A DNA stretch of 7,648 nt from contig DASQUP010000033.1 of NCBI GenBank assembly GCA_035641235.1, positions 1 through 7,648 of the forward strand, read 5' to 3'. The translations under genes and the position numbers were made by a program. Below are positions 6,196 to 7,648 of the stretch, piece by piece; position 1 is the first letter of the stretch, and each line of letters begins with the position of its first letter. The DNA is from DASQUP01 sp035641235 (lineage in GTDB: Bacteria > Actinomycetota > CADDZG01 > WHSQ01). The notes below the pieces were generated by a model. That model saw only the letters and a list, made by a program, of their open reading frames with translations. It did no database searches and had not been told where the DNA came from.

Positions 6196-6261
6196 CGCGT
6201 CAAAGGCGCGGCCCAGTACTTCGATCATCTGGAAGCAAGATCCCTGGTCAGAGGCCGTTTG

Positions 6262-6313
6262 CGGAGGGCGTGGGACTCGAACCCACAAGTCCTTTCGGAC
6301 AACGGTTTTCAAG
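6262..6313 (-). pseudogene. tRNA-Ser(TGA) 3' fragment, copy 2 (att core)
   Basis: The sequence is identical to the fragment at 120-171 and likewise lacks a matching anticodon 5' stem, D arm and 5' acceptor strand. If the tandem-integration model holds, the intact tRNA-Ser gene should lie further right on the minus strand, beyond this window, with another core copy as its 3' end. Confidence 0.85.
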
Positions 6314-6431
6314 TGTGTGGCCGGCCGTCCTGATTAGCCCTGCTTACTTCTCCCTGATGCTAATTGTGCAGGTCAGCGACAGGATAACTTCCTGACCGTT
6401 ACTGGCCGGTCCCGATCTTTCCTAGCGCGTT

Positions 6432-6451
6432 CGTTGACAAAACGTTGACAA
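6432..6451 (+). repeat. Paired CGTTGACAA boxes, arm-type site candidate 3
   Basis: Two CGTTGACAA copies are separated by AA. They lie in the second long repeat, at the same distance from the core as the first pair. In copy 1 the spacer is AG, so the boxes are conserved while the spacer varies, which supports selection on the boxes. Confidence 0.6.
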
Positions 6452-6461
6452 GCCACAGTGG

Positions 6462-6509
6462 CAGGAGGCCGAGTTCGAGGCCCAGAAGGCGAAGATCCTC
6501 GCCGGCTAA
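6462..6509 (+). pseudogene. C-terminal remnant of a SHOCT-domain protein
   Basis: In frame to a TAA at 6507-6509 the sequence encodes QEAEFEAQKAKILAG. This matches the typical end of SHOCT (short C-terminal) domains, where a Glu-Phe-Glu-x-x-Lys-x-Lys-(I/L)-L helix closes the protein. Upstream in frame the reading enters the arm repeat and the likeness stops abruptly, so only the last ~15 residues survive. It appears to be the broken end of a gene cut at the repeat boundary. Confidence 0.55.
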
Positions 6510-6546
6510 AGACGGGCAGATCGCCGGTGCGGAGCTTTTCTTGCTG

Positions 6547-6565
6547 TGGGGGCGGGGATTCGAAC
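6547..6565 (-). pseudogene. Possible tRNA 3'-end scrap
   Basis: On the minus strand this reads GTTCGAATCCCCGCCCCCA, which looks like a T loop, the 3' T stem and an acceptor strand of a tRNA. The 5' side of the T stem is not complementary and no other tRNA part is found, so the match is only 19 nt. It could be another relic of tRNA-directed insertion, or chance. Confidence 0.25.
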
Positions 6566-6581
6566 GAGACGTCCGCTGTCT

Positions 6582-7274
6582 CTAAGCTCCTCGAAAGGTC
6601 AACGAAGGTCGCGATTGGCCGGTGTGCGGCGCTGGCTGCGAGCGCATCACGTAGGCCAGCGGCCAGAGGGCAACGATAGTCGCAACGCCCTGCACGTAGA
6701 ACTGCACGGCGGCCAGCGGCACGACGCGAGATAGGGCCATGACGATCAGCGCGACGGCCACGACCCGGCTAAGCGCAGGGCCTCCCACGGTGGTGACGAA
6801 GATCGCACGCGCGAAGGCCAGCACCCCGATCGCGAACGCGACGGCTCCGCTTATCAGGACAAGCCTGAACCAGGGCGCAAGGGCGGCCTGCGTGGCTTCT
6901 ATTTCCGTCACCGCCGCGCCACTTTCGGCCGCCGCCAGGGGAGCGAACTCCATCCCCGGCAGGGTCGCGAACAGGGTGCTGCCGATGACGACGAAGGGAA
7001 CACCGACGGCGCTGAGACGATCCTCCCCGGCCTCCCGAAGGTAGCTTCGAACGGCGAGGAAGGCCAAGACGATCAAGCCGGATGCCACGCTGGTGGTGAG
7101 GTGCACCCATCCCCAGCGGGTCGTACCGTCGACGACCGCCTCGGCCACCGCTGCATCGTTAGGTAGCGGGCCCGGCAGGTAGGAATGGGTCGCGAAGGCG
7201 GCGAGTAACACCGCCGGCGCGAAGACGAGGATGAACGTTCGCCACTGAGTCCTGTTGCTGTCGATACTTGCCAC
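6582..7274 (-). CDS. Polytopic membrane protein, unassigned
   Basis: The product has 230 residues from a GTG start at 7274, chosen because GGAGGAG lies a few bases upstream. About six hydrophobic segments lie at ~13-30, 56-76, 89-106, 134-158, 167-184 and 187-210. A polar tail (211-230) runs up to the tRNA-like and SHOCT scraps and may be altered at its end. His30 closes segment 1 and TRWGWVHL (52-59, His58) opens segment 2, echoing the His-Pro and Trp-x-x-x-His layout of the proteins at 3320-4066 and 4459-5112. LFATLPGMEF (101-110) sits where those have FSA-x-D-x-x-x-G. The likeness is weak and could reflect topology only. It lies 65 bp downstream of the ABM-like gene on the same strand, with no terminator between, so the two may be co-transcribed. 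The function is unknown. Confidence 0.8.
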   Translation of the reverse strand: MASIDSNRTQWRTFILVFAPAVLLAAFATHSYLPGPLPNDAAVAEAVVDGTTRWGWVHLTTSVASGLIVLAFLAVRSYLREAGEDRLSAVGVPFVVIGSTLFATLPGMEFAPLAAAESGAAVTEIEATQAALAPWFRLVLISGAVAFAIGVLAFARAIFVTTVGGPALSRVVAVALIVMALSRVVPLAAVQFYVQGVATIVALWPLAYVMRSQPAPHTGQSRPSLTFRGA

Positions 7275-7339
7275 GAGTCTCCTCCAATCCCTGGGGTTGC
7301 CGAGCCGTCACCGGCGCCCGGACACTTCTCTGGGTCGCC

Positions 7340-7612
7340 CTACCGCATGTAGTTGTGAACGGGCCAGAACTCAGGCCGAGACGTAAGTGAGGCGCCGACG
7401 GCCTCGAAGGCCGGCCGCAGCCGCTCCTTTACAAACCGCTTGGCGTCCTCTTCCGACTCCCACAGCTCGATCACTCGCCACCCGCCGTTCGGGCTGGGTC
7501 CGGCGACATGGAAGATGCCGCCCGCCGGCCGATCCATGCCTGCCTTCTCGCGGACCGCCTCGTAGATCTCCTGCGAGCCCTCTGGGTTGTCGACCATCAT
7601 CGCGATAGCCAT
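7340..7612 (-). CDS. Small ABM-like dimeric alpha/beta barrel protein
   Basis: The protein has 90 residues, the usual size for single-domain members of the antibiotic biosynthesis monooxygenase-like or stress-response dimeric alpha/beta barrel group. It shows the expected order: strand (AIAMMVDN), helix (EIYEAVREKAG), strand (GGIFHVAGPS), strand (GWRVIELWES), helix (EEDAKRFVKERLRPAFEAVG) and a final strand (EFWPVHNYM). The WRVIELWESEEDAKRF motif is very typical. Such proteins dimerise and may oxidise small aromatics, degrade heme or only bind ligands, and no residue here decides between these. The ATG at 7612 follows a strong purine-rich site (GAGGAGGAG). The gene is complete and precedes the membrane-protein gene at 6582-7274 on the same strand. 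Confidence 0.85.
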   Translation of the reverse strand: MAIAMMVDNPEGSQEIYEAVREKAGMDRPAGGIFHVAGPSPNGGWRVIELWESEEDAKRFVKERLRPAFEAVGASLTSRPEFWPVHNYMR

Positions 7613-7648
7613 CGTCTCCTCCTCTTCATCGTCCTGCTGCCGGGGTTT

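Larger units (their letters stand above)
5920..6228 (-). other. Doubtful small ORF in the right arm
   Basis: A minus-strand frame from ATG 6228 gives ~102 residues. Its first ~40 look protein-like (MIEVLGRAFDAV, then DPDWPYFVGALGLLIRTFV), with a possible hydrophobic segment. The remainder is unremarkable, and the frame extends upstream through the tRNA fragment, which is not coding. No good ribosome binding site precedes ATG 6228. It may be a gene fragment carried in the element end. I do not recognise it. Confidence 0.2.
118..6259. mobile_element. Putative tRNA-Ser-integrated element without integrase (element A)
   Basis: The unit is defined by two direct repeats 6142 bp apart, each starting with the same 60 bp that contains the 3' part of tRNA-Ser(TGA) on the minus strand. 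Each tRNA fragment is followed to its right by ~136 bp of arm-like sequence ending in paired CGTTGACAA boxes. A further pair of boxes lies inside the unit near its right end (5960-5979). Tyrosine recombinases commonly use tRNA 3' ends as attachment sites and bind paired arm-type repeats flanking the core; that is established knowledge, and applying it here is inference. The contents are a two-component system, two related membrane proteins, a PAP2 fragment and non-coding sequence. No recombinase, excisionase, replication or transfer gene is visible, so the element would need an integrase in trans or be decayed. An alternative is a segmental duplication that happened to include a tRNA fragment. 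Confidence 0.55.
6260..6455. repeat. Direct repeat copy 2: att-like core plus arm
   Basis: This is the partner of 118-313. It holds the right boundary of element A and the left arm of whatever element lies to the right. The first 60 bp are identical to copy 1. The arm part has diverged by point substitutions only, which suggests two separate insertions of related elements or an old duplication and not a very recent one. Confidence 0.85.

Noticed and set aside
6739..7044. Plus-strand Ala/Ser/Thr-rich ORF
   Set aside because: It is antisense to the membrane-protein gene at 6582-7274, which has a ribosome binding site and regular hydrophobic segments.
1..7648. CRISPR array
   Set aside because: No regularly spaced repeats of 24-40 bp with unique spacers are present. 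The only long repeat occurs twice, 6.1 kb apart.

Overview
The window is GC-rich, with strongly GC-biased third codon positions in its clear genes. It carries a NarL/LuxR-type two-component pair of a kind common in soil Actinomycetota. Together with several unassigned small membrane proteins, this points to a high-GC actinobacterium, possibly of the Thermoleophilia/Gaiellales type. The taxon is inferred from protein style and was not searched.

The main structure is a pair of direct repeats of 196 bp with no gaps between them, at 118-313 and 6260-6455 (offset 6142 bp). The first 60 bp of each copy are identical. They hold, on the minus strand, the 3' part of a tRNA-Ser(TGA) gene: anticodon loop, variable arm, T arm and 3' acceptor strand. 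The 5' half of the tRNA is missing in both copies. The remaining ~136 bp of each copy end in a tandem pair of CGTTGACAA boxes at 11-bp spacing. A third such pair lies at 5960-5979, on the other side of the second tRNA fragment. This is how tandem integrations into a tRNA 3' end by a tyrosine recombinase would look: core site plus paired arm-type sites. I read 118-6259 as one complete integrated unit (element A) and 6260 onward as the start of a second. No integrase gene is visible in element A, so it would be a cargo or satellite element, or a decayed one.

Element A runs in order: arm sites (to 313); a ~470 bp non-coding stretch with a degenerate tRNA-like sequence (453-523); a membrane sensor histidine kinase (788-2569) overlapping its response regulator (2557-3201); two related polytopic membrane proteins (3320-4066 and 4459-5112) with a terminator after the second; then a decayed zone with a PAP2 phosphatase fragment, several inverted repeats, small ORF scraps and the far arm sites (5147-6259).

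To the right of the second repeat are a short SHOCT-domain C-terminal remnant (6462-6509), a possible short tRNA 3' scrap, and two minus-strand genes 65 bp apart: a small ABM-like dimeric alpha/beta barrel protein (7340-7612) and a third polytopic membrane protein (6582-7274). That third protein shows a weak motif likeness to the two inside the element.

A working picture is that the kinase senses a membrane or chemical signal, the regulator acts on DNA, and the two downstream membrane proteins are candidate outputs. Only the kinase-regulator partnership is well supported. The functions of the membrane proteins are unknown.
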